Assembly: GCA_907163375.1 (NCBI GenBank)
Contig: CAJQUW010014765.1
Location: 62,001-126,000 of the forward strand
Origin: Prostheceraeus crozeri
Taxonomy: Eukaryota; Platyhelminthes; Polycladida; Euryleptidae
Direction: 5' to 3'
DNA length: 64,000 nucleotides
Shown in pieces: positions 9,951 to 19,332 of this stretch; positions within the stretch are counted from its first letter, which is position 1; every line of letters starts with the position of its first letter. The position numbers and the translations under genes were made by a program. Below the pieces are notes generated by a model. The model saw nothing but the letters and a program-made list of their open reading frames with translations. It was not told where the DNA came from and made no database searches.

Positions 9951-11090
9951 ACAAACCAAGTGCTTTGCAGAAACATATGTAAATATCAAAATATTTCAAC
10001 TAATAAAACAAGAAAAGATGGTCGACATAATGTGGCTTTAATTGCCGACATTGACCAACTGTCCAGTCTAGACCTTGATGCTTAGTGTTCGATGTCTGTG
10101 GTATCTCCATTGATTTCTCATTTAATAAAATCGAAAGTTTGTACACACTGGAGATTTAATAAATGCGGAGATACCACTCTACTTAATCTACGCACTCCAT
10201 GTGCTGAACGGAGACTTACGTTTCAAATCGTTTCAAATTTCGATTACAACTAATTGCGAAATTTTCGATACTTTAGATTTCGAAATTCACCGTTTCAGGT
10301 CGTTTCATGTTGTTTTGCGTCGTATAATTTTGCTTCATGTCGTTTCACATTGATGAAAACCGGCTTTTATTTCCCATATCGGTGCCTGTCCATTCTAGTC
10401 CTTTCATCATTGTTAGGTGATGTATTTCTATGGAAATAGCTTTTCACATATCTATATGTCAATTAATCGAAAGTTGATCATACCGGATGCATGCTCTAGA
10501 TCGTCCTCTTGATACTATGATTTTTTTGCACTTGAAAAAGTGACAAAGATTGAAGAAGGTGAGCACGGCGAGCACATGAATATAATAACTGAACTGATTT
10601 GATGCAATGAAAAGGATCTTTGAATACTCCAATTTAATAGTTAATTACAGCTATGCTTATAATTTAGATTTAAGTTATTCCCATACGGAAGTAAACACGA
10701 ATCAGGAGGTAAATTGGTAAGTAGACTCCAAGCTCCTTATGTTTTTCTCTTGAATGCCAACTGCTAAATACAACTTAATACTTAATGCAAATGTTCCAGA
10801 ATGCTGTCACACAGCTGATCTTTGTATGTATGTTGAGGCTAGCATAAGCTTATCTCAGACTGAACTAACAACGGATGTTGTCATTAACCGATGCAGAAAC
10901 TAAACTATTTTCTGTTTATGAAGTGGTAATGGAAAACACAAGCAATTATATGCACAATTTACTCCTTGAAACAATAATTCGTGCAAATCTTGAATCATAA
11001 GCAAATCAAAAAACTATATTCTCCCATAAATTTACTTCGCTTAAGTTGATACAAAATTAAAAATTATCGTTTTGCCGACGCTTCAGTTCT
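9951..11090. other. Non-coding, with a small inverted repeat
   Basis: Matches 56362-57590. At 10098-10177 an 80-bp foldback has arms starting GTGGTATCTCC. Around 10220-10350 the word CGTTTCA recurs in loose form. A GTTTTGCCGACGCTTCAG box at 11070-11087 corresponds to the better conserved GCCGACGTTTCGG in copy B. No gene is supported. Confidence 0.45.
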
Positions 11091-11092
11091 AG

Positions 11093-11545
11093 ACCTTGCA
11101 CTTGAAAACAAGTATCGTCAACAAATCGTATTAGAAGAAAATGTATACACTTATACAAAAGATAGATTTTCACACGACTGTCGAGAACCTGACACTCACG
11201 GAATCCGTCATCAGCGATATGAAAACACGCTGTTTGCTGTTCTTTTTTTGTCCGGAACGAATTTTCGTCATATTTGCTTATTTTGGAGCCTTCATAGATT
11301 GGATTCATAGGACGAGAGGAATGGGAATTCGATGCCGGCGTCGACGAAAGGCTCTCCTCCCAATATCTGCCTTGCCAATGACGGCCCGCCAATGACGAGA
11401 TCCTCTTCTATCTCTATGCTGTTGAAAGACGTCTCATCAGTCGTCAACTACATCTGAGAGGAATACATGAAAAACTGGCTCAAACTTCACTGCTTCTACT
11501 TTCGATGTGCTCGAACAGAGTCGATATCTGTTGACCGGATAAGAC
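11093..11545 (+). pseudogene. Exon-like ORF, unknown protein, frame-broken (copy A)
   Basis: Counterpart of 58193-58643. The copy B frames start LENKYRQQIVLEENVYIYTK and end with a helical part DEIVVYLYAVERRLISRQLH then RGIHEKLAQASLLLLSMCSN and a stop. Copy A has the same words but breaks frame more often; several differences are one-base changes in runs, such as a longer T run near 11243. No family was recognised. The Leu-rich C-terminus looks helical. Confidence 0.4.
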
Positions 11546-11588
11546 TAGCAATTCTTCTGATAGTTTAATGTTTGCATTGCCAATAAGC

Positions 11589-11819
11589 TCAAAACACAAT
11601 ATCCTGTGGCAGTATCATTTCCTTCTTCAGGAGTCTGCTGTGCTTCTGATCAAATTGCACCATAATGTCAGTCAATTTCTGCCCGCTAACACGCTTGCAC
11701 TGTTTGAAGTTCTTATTCTTATCTAGGCAGGCTTGAATGTTATCTCTTTCAAGCTTAAGCTTCGTGAAATCCAATACAGCTGTCAAGCTACCGTCTTTGT
11801 TCAAGACATCATTGTCCAA
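11589..11819 (-). CDS. Small Lys-rich ORF, unknown protein (copy A)
   Basis: The minus-strand frame reads MDNDVLNKDGSLTAVLDFTK, then LERDNIQACLDKNKNFKQCK and MVQFDQKHSRLLKKEMI, and ends LPQDIVF at a stop. Copy B (58698-58928) has the same length with only about four substitutions and no frame break, although the surrounding DNA carries indels. That argues mildly for coding. The frame stays open a few codons upstream of the Met. No domain was recognised. Confidence 0.4.
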   Translation of the reverse strand: MDNDVLNKDGSLTAVLDFTKLKLERDNIQACLDKNKNFKQCKRVSGQKLTDIMVQFDQKHSRLLKKEMILPQDIVF

Positions 11820-12099
11820 TTGCTCAAAGCATCAATAGATTTCGAAACTTCAGTCTACGCTCAACTCCTGTATTACGAGGTTACTATATTTAAGTGTCTG
11901 AAAAGTCCGGAATCTAACAATCATATTCCAACATGATGTCCTTAATGTTTCTAATAGAAGGCTATTCACATGTAGTCAAGCATGACGTGAATTTTACATT
12001 TTTGCTTTCCAGGATCGGATTTTGGAAGACTTCTTCATTTGGAGAAATGGCAACATCTGGTAAGCTCCGCCACATTTCTTGATGTTTATCTGTTAATAT

Positions 12100-12303
12100 T
12101 TATGCCGGTATTGTTAATGTAGGGGACAATGGAGCGTCAGTAGAAATGATCCTATAGAAGTTAACCAACGTATGAGGGTTTTCTTCAGTTTTGGAAAGCA
12201 CACTATTCAAATCACACAATCGGTCTCCAATCGATAACACATTTTGTACATCATATGGTATGGGATTAATTCGACTTATCTTACTTACGTTCGTTTGACA
12301 CAT
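12100..12303 (-). CDS. Small ORF, possible exon, unknown protein
   Basis: The minus-strand frame contains KISRINPIPYDVQNVLSIGD, then RLCDLNSVLSKTEENPHTLV and ISTDAPLSPTLTIPA. Copy B has indels in the same place that break it. It lies upstream, on the same strand, of the Lys-rich ORF at 11589-11819 and might be an exon of the same gene, but no clear splice pair was seen. Confidence 0.25.
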   Translation of the reverse strand: MCQTNVSKISRINPIPYDVQNVLSIGDRLCDLNSVLSKTEENPHTLVNFYRIISTDAPLSPTLTIPA

Positions 12304-12523
12304 TTTATAGTGCCCCCATGATATTTCGCCTTGTGCAGATCATGAAATAGACTTCATCTATATTTAAATTGCGTCATACTATGAAAAAAATGAAACCTTT
12401 GTATAAGGAAAAATCATAATTGAAAAAGTACAACTTGTAAGTTTTCTCGGTCGATGGTGAATAGCTTGTGATACGACACGTGAATATCGATAATCTATGA
12501 ATCTATATCTGCATTTCCACACC
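12304..12523. other. Short AT-rich spacer before the minisatellite
   Basis: Matches 59410-59641 with small indels. Nothing functional was seen. Confidence 0.5.
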
Positions 12524-13215
12524 GGTTACAGGTTGTGTGTAGTAAAACCTGACCGATTGCAGTCCTGCTTTGTTTCCACACTGGTTACAGGTTGGGTTGG
12601 GTGGAGTAAAACCTGACCGGTTGCAACCCTGCTTTGTTTCCACACCGGTTACAGGTTGGGTTGGGTGGAGTAAAACCTGACCGGCTGCAGTCCTGCTTTG
12701 TTTCCACACCGGTATCAGGTTGGGTTGTGTGTAGTAAAACCTGACCGATTGCAACCCTGCTTTGTTTCCACACCGGTATCAGGTTGGGTTGGGTGGAGTA
12801 AAACCTGACCGGTTGTAACCCTGCTTTGTTTCCACATCGGTTACAGGTTGGGTTGGGAGGAGTATAACCTGACCGGTTGCAACCCTGCTTTGTTTCCACA
12901 GCGGTTACAGGTTGGGTTGGGTGGAGTAAAACCTGACCGGTTGCAACCCTGCTTTGTTTCCACACCGGTATCAGGTTGGGTTGGGTGGAGTAAACCTGAC
13001 CGGTTGTAACCCTGCTTTGTTTCCACATCGGTTACAGGTTGGGTTGGGAGGAGTATAACCTGACCGGTTGCAACCCTGCTTTGTTTCCACAGCGGTTACA
13101 GGTTGGGTTGGGTGGAGTAAAACCTGACCGGTTGCAACCCTGCTTTGTTTCCACAGCGGTTACAGGTTGGGTTGGGTGGAGTAAAACATGAAGGGTTGCA
13201 GTCCTGCTTTGTACC
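12524..13215. repeat. 64-bp minisatellite, 11 units
   Basis: The unit begins GGTTACAGGTTGGGTTGGGT and ends GCTTTGTTTCCACACC. Eleven units were counted, mostly 64 bp; the first and last are shortened. Variants form a three-unit higher-order pattern: a unit with GGTATCAGG and TGTAACC, then one with GGAGGAGTATAACC, then a standard one. This triplet occurs twice in a row (about 12773-13157). Copy B has only two units (59642-59763). Long minus-strand ORFs here are artefacts, because 64 is not a multiple of three and every unit lacks stops. Confidence 0.95.
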
Positions 13216-14290
13216 TCTATTTTTGTACATGCAGTATCTTCTTCCATTAGTAAGTTAGAAATTGGATCATTCATGGATGTGGATCTCCATGGTTGGACAT
13301 CGCAACTTTTGAAATAATCATTGATATCGCGGTGATTTCCTTGAATGAATGTTTCCAAAATTGCTGCAGAAATGATTTCAAATGTTTTGTTGAAGAAAAC
13401 ATGCTTTCTCAAATTGCAGCTAATTTAATAGCGAAATATCACAAAACCTCAAGTGAACGGAATATGAAAACGCATTTCGACTAGTGACCTCATTGAGCAT
13501 GTGAAACAACTTGAAATGAAGATGGACGTCTGCTGAGGTGACACATTCGAGTTTATTATCTTGCTGATTGCTATCCGCTGACCGAGGTGACACATTCAAG
13601 TTTATTATCTTGCTGATTGCTATCCGCTGACCGTTTGGTACACCGCTTGCTTCAACAATGAATAAGGCTGCAGACATCGACAACCAGGCGGTGTACGTGC
13701 AGTATTCTTACGGCTCAATATTACAGGGCCACAGAACTGCATTTCATAATTATCATCACATTGAAAGAAGTTAGACATGTCTGTTGTGTGAATGTGAACA
13801 TGTGAGATAATTTGATTACTAAATGTGGAATTACCAATGACAGCAAAGAGTAGGGATTCCAATCCTGGGATTGAGATTTTCAGTAAATTCCGCCCAAAGT
13901 AAGAAAAACTTGACGAAGATAAAATTACCAGAAATCCACACACAACAGATTTTGACTCTTCACACTTCGATATATTCGTCAACGTTGAGTTTTCAATAAC
14001 CGACTGATGAGGCTTTCCAATTAAATGTGGAGAATTGGATTCGAGCTTGTCATTTGCTGAAGCTCGATATGACCAATTTCATTTGACCATTGCTGTTAAT
14101 TACAAGCTTAACTTGCGGTTAGAAGGCAAATCTAAGATTCTTCAATCCTGCAATCCGATGGTGCAGTTCTTCGGGATCATGGAGTCTCAATGTGCTAGTG
14201 TAATGCGCGGAACAATTAGTCATCATTTTGATTTACCTTGTACACTGTTAGGCAAAATGGTCGTCCGTATTAAGGTTATGAAACGGTCTG
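13216..14290. other. Largely copy A-specific sequence
   Basis: From about 13350 to 14245 there is no counterpart in copy B, which has a simple repeat instead (59933-60101). A perfect-looking 49-bp tandem duplication with one mismatch lies at 13535-13583 and 13584-13632 (unit starts GAGGTGACACATTC). An open frame 14035-14295 has no recognisable motif and is not claimed as a gene. Confidence 0.5.
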
Positions 14291-16490
14291 TATAATAAGG
14301 GTCCGGAATTTATCAGACAAAATTTCTGAATTGCACATTCTTTGTACATGATTTGTCCAAATACGACAGGAAAATAATTAGTTATGTAGTGCAATGTAAA
14401 AATATTGCTAGAAAGATGCACTTTCGTATAAAATCTGGATAGTCTGTATTTAAATGGCAGAAATGAAGGTCCGAAATAACAAGCACAGTCCAAAATCGAG
14501 ATGGTGCGTGTTTGAGGTACAAAAGAGAAAACGGATAGAACAGTTCAGGTAGAACACTTTCTGCTCTAAAATTGGATATCATCTCTTGTGTGTAGACATC
14601 ACAAAACTTGGGAAAAAAACAATCCGTCGCTATATTGTACTTTTACAATGTTCGTTGGTTATATTTTAGCGCAGGAAAATTGTTTTGATTTTGGATATAG
14701 TTTCATTATAGACATATTATCATATGAATTATGTGAGCTATAAACGGTATATCAACCTCTCACAATATTCGTGGATCTGAAATTTACCCTCCACGACGAG
14801 CCTGATCTACATACTATTTCTATGACAAGAAAACAGTGATAAGCAATATACCAGCATTCAAAAGTCATTACAATCATTTTGTTCGTGTAAAAATGATATC
14901 TGGCGTTATCCATCATGAGATGAATTAGTCATGATTGTGTTAAGATTACAGGAGGATATCATGACTGTATTTCCAATACATTTTTAGCTGTTCTTTATTT
15001 AAGAAATTGTATCTCCCATACTCGCACAGTCATATAGATATCCTCCTATAGCATTTTTAAAGGATGCCATTTTAACCAATCAGAGAGAGGGATAGCTGTT
15101 AATGGAGGGACACTAATGGTTGGAATGCGGTGGACATTGTTAAAGTGATTGGTTCAAATCTGTGAGCCAATCTGTCAAATCTTCTTTGTGTGTATGGAAG
15201 AAATCTATGTTGCATGGAGCATGGACATCAATGGAGTCATCTAACGCTTCCGTGCAATAGATATTTTGTCGTTGAGAAGCATAGAAATTAACAATACCAT
15301 AGATAGTCGCAGAATGGAAATTGTATGAAAATTATGGCACACGCCCGGGGAACTTTTTTTGGGCAAAATGCAAATTGTAAGAGCTGGTTTCCATGTTTCC
15401 TGATTGGCATTAATATGAGCATTTATCAAGCCAATTTATGATCTCGATTGTTGCCCCTTGTCCAAAGATCATGTACACGAAGGCAATAATGAAATTGCAA
15501 AATACTGCGGCGACAGGATGACAAAGAGGGAAATCCTTTAAAGCGCTCTTTACGCTCATCACTTTGAAATATCGCTCCTATAATTTATCAAGAGTATAAT
15601 CAGATACATATGCAACTTGTAATATCGATTTACAGAACATGCATTACAGGCAGCTTGAAATCACTGGCCAAGAAATCTTAGGAGTATTCACTTTACTTTA
15701 AAAGATTCCCCTGGTCACTATAATTGAACAATTTTCATAATCTTTGCATGCTTTCGAATACCAGCTTCCAAGATACCATCACCCCATATCACAAAAGTCA
15801 TTCAAAAATTAATTGAAACGTTTTAGCGACATTTTATTTATCTAAGAAATGATCGTCGGTTAAGAAACTTTCAATGTGTTTATTCCAGAAAAGCGCTAGG
15901 TTTCTCGACGCCTGAAGGGGGAATTATCCAATAATTAAAATTTTTACTGTGAATTCTTTAGATGCTCTTACAAACAGCACACCGACCACTTTCAATTATG
16001 ACTCTGTGAAACAATTTTTAATTCGCATTCCAGTATTGAAAAATTGGCAGATAGTTGTTAATCACTGCTACAAATAGACACAGCATATTAATCCATGGAA
16101 AAGTGGGCTGTTTCACATGAAACAATGTCACCATCTCACCTAAAATTCTCTTCATGAAAATCCAGTAATTTGTTGTCAACAACTTCCACAACCAACTTGG
16201 CAAATAGTTGACTGTGATGCAATGTTTTAGATCGAAGGAGATCTGCAAACAATATATTTTTGCATGTGCCATCATTGTACATAGGGAAGATATCAAACTT
16301 CATTTAATGTAATATTATCCACTTCTATGCTGGGAAGTACATTTTATACAAAATACGAAATATTTTCCTCTCATATCTAACATGTGGCATAGTTCAAATG
16401 GGCATCCTTTAATATTTGATATCTTAAAAACTTCATGGATTGTTTATAGCTATAGGACATACCAAATGCATCATAGCGCATGAACAACAT
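14291..16490. other. Non-coding stretch with one short inverted-repeat element
   Basis: Matches 60170-62350 at only about 90-93%. At 14948-15049 a 100-bp foldback has arms CAGGAGGATATCATGACTGT and the complement of ACAGTCATATAGATATCCTC; it is also in copy B (60828-60927) and looks like a small MITE. Minus-strand ORFs at 15241-15429 and 16018-16296 are not kept open in copy B and are not claimed. Confidence 0.5.
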
Positions 16491-16497
16491 GACCTAG

Positions 16498-16850
16498 ATG
16501 TCTGCCTCTGCCTCGTCTGACATTTGTCATGTCACTTTATCGCTGTGTTGCTTTTGGCTAATATCCTTTTCATTGACAAGAAAGGGAGATGAAAATCATC
16601 AAAGTTCCTCATCACATCACCCTTCAATCGCGCGTTTTGGGTTGAACAACATTACACCGATCCCGAAGGAGTTGACTTTCTTGCCTTCGACTTTTACTGA
16701 CGATTGAAGAAGGCAGTGAGAAAAATGATCTGCAAAGACAGCAATCTACTTAGCCTGATAGTCTGCTCAAAGTTCTCTTAAAGCGGCAATTGAAGAGATC
16801 GGCGAGCAGTTACAGAGAGAAGGAGACCGGAATCACCACGTCCTTAGATT
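16498..16850 (+). pseudogene. Helical exon, unknown, frame-broken in copy A
   Basis: Counterpart of 62357-62710. Copy B reads through a helical segment (TDWKKAVRKMICKRQQSTLP). In copy A the same DNA has lost single bases at several homopolymer runs, for example CCTTCG for CCCTTCG, ACGATTGAAG for ACCGATTGGAAG and TCAAAG for TCAAAAG. It therefore changes frame several times and stops at about 16705. It lies about 770 bp upstream of the first ubiquitin-like exon on the same strand. Confidence 0.5.
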
Positions 16851-17356
16851 TGAAAGCATTTTTTGACTTTTAAGAATCTTATTTCTGCAGAGCAAGACTT
16901 CTTTGTCTGATCATTTATTTGTTTTCTAAAGCGTTTGTTTTCCAGACAGGAAGGTGCAAAACAGTAGTTTTTGCATTTTTCTCCGAAACTACCCGTAGAT
17001 TTCGGAAAAATTTATGGGGCTTTATAGCTGGCCACACCGAATCAGCTTGCAAAGTCTCATGTCTGGTATATTTTTCGAATATTTTTTATTTTGATCACCT
17101 GTGACATGTAATATTTTGTTGGTCTCTTATGCAGCCTTTTATAAGACTTCGACGATTTGCTGTTATAGAGATGCTATCAGAAATGGATGTCAACCACAAC
17201 GTCTAACTGGTCATAGTCAACAATATGATTAATAGTGACCGACACAAAGCACGCAGCGTCTAACTGAACTCAATCGTTAGTTCTGGTGATAGATTCTCCA
17301 AAATAAAATACAAGATGCTAATACAGAGTCAAGGATATGCAATCAGATAACTTTTA

Positions 17357-17487
17357 ATCCAGGAATCAGGGATAGGATTGTCGAAGGATTTATCCAGGAA
17401 AAGTTGAGGATAGGATTGTCGAAGGTTTTATCCAGGAAATATCAGGGATAGGAGTGCCGATGATTTAATCCAGGAAAAGTTAGGGAT
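17357..17487. repeat. Roughly 40-bp minisatellite, 3 units, in front of the ubiquitin-like exon
   Basis: Units share GATAGGATTGTCGA and end ATCCAGGAA. Three units lie here and seven in copy B (63231-63506), both about 130 bp before the exon acceptor. The size difference is opposite in direction to that of the 64-bp array. Confidence 0.9.
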
Positions 17488-17616
17488 CACTTGTTTGAAG
17501 ACGATGCTGTCCGAAGCTCCTTGACAGTATTTTGCAAAACATGGATTTCATCACTTCTCTAATAAACTAATTCCATGAAATGAATTGACTGAAATAGAGT
17601 AATCCTTTCTTTGCAG

Positions 17617-18511
17617 AAATTTGGAGAGTAATTATCCTTGCTGAAAATGATGAACATGACAAGATTTTCTCGTTTTCACCTGAAACAACTTTGAGTGAAG
17701 TCCTGCACAGTTGGAAGAAGCATTTCGGCATTTTCGGCCATTATGTGTTCAAATCCGATGACAGAAGAGAGGAGTATGATCTGGATTTTACTCTCCGGGA
17801 TGTAGGAGCAAGTCAACATGACTCGAAGAGGGTGGAGCTGGCGATCGTCCTTTCAGATCTCCCCACGCCAGCTCCAACACGGAACATCTACGTAGTATTG
17901 AATGGCCGACACAAACATTACCGCGTGAGGCCAATTCGATCGACTCAAATACATAATTCCAAACTCTGCTGGAATGACGTATGCATTCAATGGGAGGATT
18001 ATCAATATTAGCAAGACGATTCGTCAGTTTAAGAATACCGGAAAATGGTATCATAACAGCTGTGAAAGCAATCCCTGTTGAAATATCTAACGGTAGTCAC
18101 AAAATGGTCAATGTATCAGGATCTGTTGCGGCTCAATTCAAGAATATCATCAAGCAATTTGAGGAAAAGGATTTCTTTGTTAAATCCAATGGACGAATTG
18201 TTCTGGGCGACGAGCTTGTTCACGATGGAAACGTCGAAGTTTCGGTGACCAGGCCGAAGTTTGAGGTGAAGATTGGACATCAAACATTCACATTTCCCGC
18301 TAACGGAGGGAAAGTTTCCTTCCAAGACTTCACTTTTGCTCTCTCCATTGTCTCTGGAATGGAAAGGTGTGAACTCTCCCGTCACACGTACGTTGTACAG
18401 GATGTAGAAGGCGAGTTGGTGACAATGAAGAGGAAGGGCAGCTGGTCAACATCGAGTGCTGCCGTGTCCGCTCGCTGTCGTTGAAGGTGGAGGAGACTCC
18501 GGTTCACAGAG
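17617..18511 (+). CDS. Multi-ubiquitin-like protein, large exon with about four UBL modules (copy A, frame-interrupted)
   Basis: The acceptor is TTCTTTGCAG/AAATTTGG and the donor is CACAGAG/GTGAGT, both in phase 1. Module 1 starts IWRVIILAENDEHDK and contains TLSEVLHSWKKHFGIFG. Module 2 starts after TPAPTRNIYVVLNGR and has FNGRIINISKTIRQF. Module 3 starts PVEISNGSHKMVNVSG and has FVKSNGRIVLGDELVHDG. Module 4 starts KFEVKIGHQTFTFPANGG and ends RVRSLSLKVEE. Each begins with a V/I-rich strand and ends with another, with a G-rich turn in the third quarter, as in the beta-grasp fold. The assignment is from pattern, not a search. The exon length (895) is not a multiple of three, and the frame changes about five times. 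Three breaks are one-base indels relative to copy B at about 17909, 17932 and 17954. A TGA stands at 17975, and another shift occurs around 18407-18456. Confidence 0.7.
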
Positions 18512-19011
18512 GTGAGTTGTCAACCCTTTCTATGTGAAACCTTGGTTTGTGATTGTGATTTCATTTTTGAGAATGGTTGTCTTGTTTTGAAAAGCAAAAT
18601 ACAATCTAAGCCGCACCATTTTCTCAGCAGAATATCTTCAGACGGAAAAATGTACAATTACAAAATAATCTTTCAAGCATCCTAGAAATGTCACCAAGTA
18701 AGAATAGAAATCGAACATGTGATAAAGAATCATAGAAATTTCACTGAGCAAAAGTAGAAAGCCAGCATTAAATGAAAGTCTCTTAATTCGTACTTTCCAT
18801 GGATATCTGACTAATTTATGAGGGATTCTCTATCGCACTTTTCATCTGTAGAACTAATATTTCTATATACATGCACATTAGGGTGGTTCAAAAATATCAA
18901 AAGTTGGAAAAGTCAGGGGGCACATCGCCAGAAGTATTCCTTTTGGTAAGAAAATTGTACATGTAAAGTTTTGGCTCGATTGGTCAAAGTAAGGTCAAAT
19001 GTGGAAAAATT

Positions 19012-19332
19012 GCTAAAAATAGCCTCTGACGTCATCACATGACCTCGTACAATGATGGATCAGGGTCACATTTCTATCTGTTGGTAGTATATTATATTGC
19101 TCTAAAATGCTTAGTTTCATCCCAAAATAACATTTAAGGTCCAAAAATCATGCCTTTCGATGGGTCACGTGATCAATGCGGTTGTATAATACGAGAGCAT
19201 GAAATGTCAATTTGTGACGAAACCAGGCATTTTAGAGCCATATAATGTATAACCAACAAATATAAATATGACTGCTATCATGTCATGAGGTCAAAAAGGT
19301 CATCTGATGACGTCAGAGACTATTTTTAGCTC
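19012..19332. repeat. 321-bp near-palindrome centred on CACGTG
   Basis: The left arm starts GCTAAAAATAGCCTCTGACG; the right arm ends GACTATTTTTAGC, its complement. The centre is TCACGTGA at 19165-19172. Each arm carries a CTGACGTCAT-type box (a cAMP-response-element-like word) and the word GCTCTAAAATGC. The arms match at roughly 75-80% with small gaps. It may be the terminal part of a Penelope-like element or an independent MITE. Confidence 0.75.

Larger units (their letters stand above)
1..17990 (+). repeat. Large segmental duplication, copy A
   Basis: Collinear with 45598-64000 from the first base of the window to the middle of the first ubiquitin-like exon. Identity by eye is about 97-99% over 1.8-6.6 kb, about 95% near 10 kb, nearer 90% at 15-17 kb, and almost perfect again at 17.78-17.90 kb. 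Neither true boundary is visible, because copy A begins at or before the window start and copy B runs off the end. The simplest reading is a direct duplication with a period of about 45.6 kb, so the whole stretch 1-45597 may be one unit. Differences include insertions private to one copy and two minisatellites of different length. Confidence 0.93.

Noticed and set aside
12524-13215. CRISPR array
   Set aside because: The repeats are head-to-tail without unique spacers, in an animal genome.
12503-13412. Repetitive minus-strand proteins over the 64-bp minisatellite
   Set aside because: They arise because each repeat unit lacks stops. The unit length is not a multiple of three and copy B has only two units.
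14035-14295. 86-codon plus-strand ORF
   Set aside because: Lies in sequence absent from copy B, with no motif and no splice context.
16018-16296. Minus-strand ORF with hydrophobic segments
   Set aside because: Copy B has stops and shifts in the same frame, and no splice signals were found.
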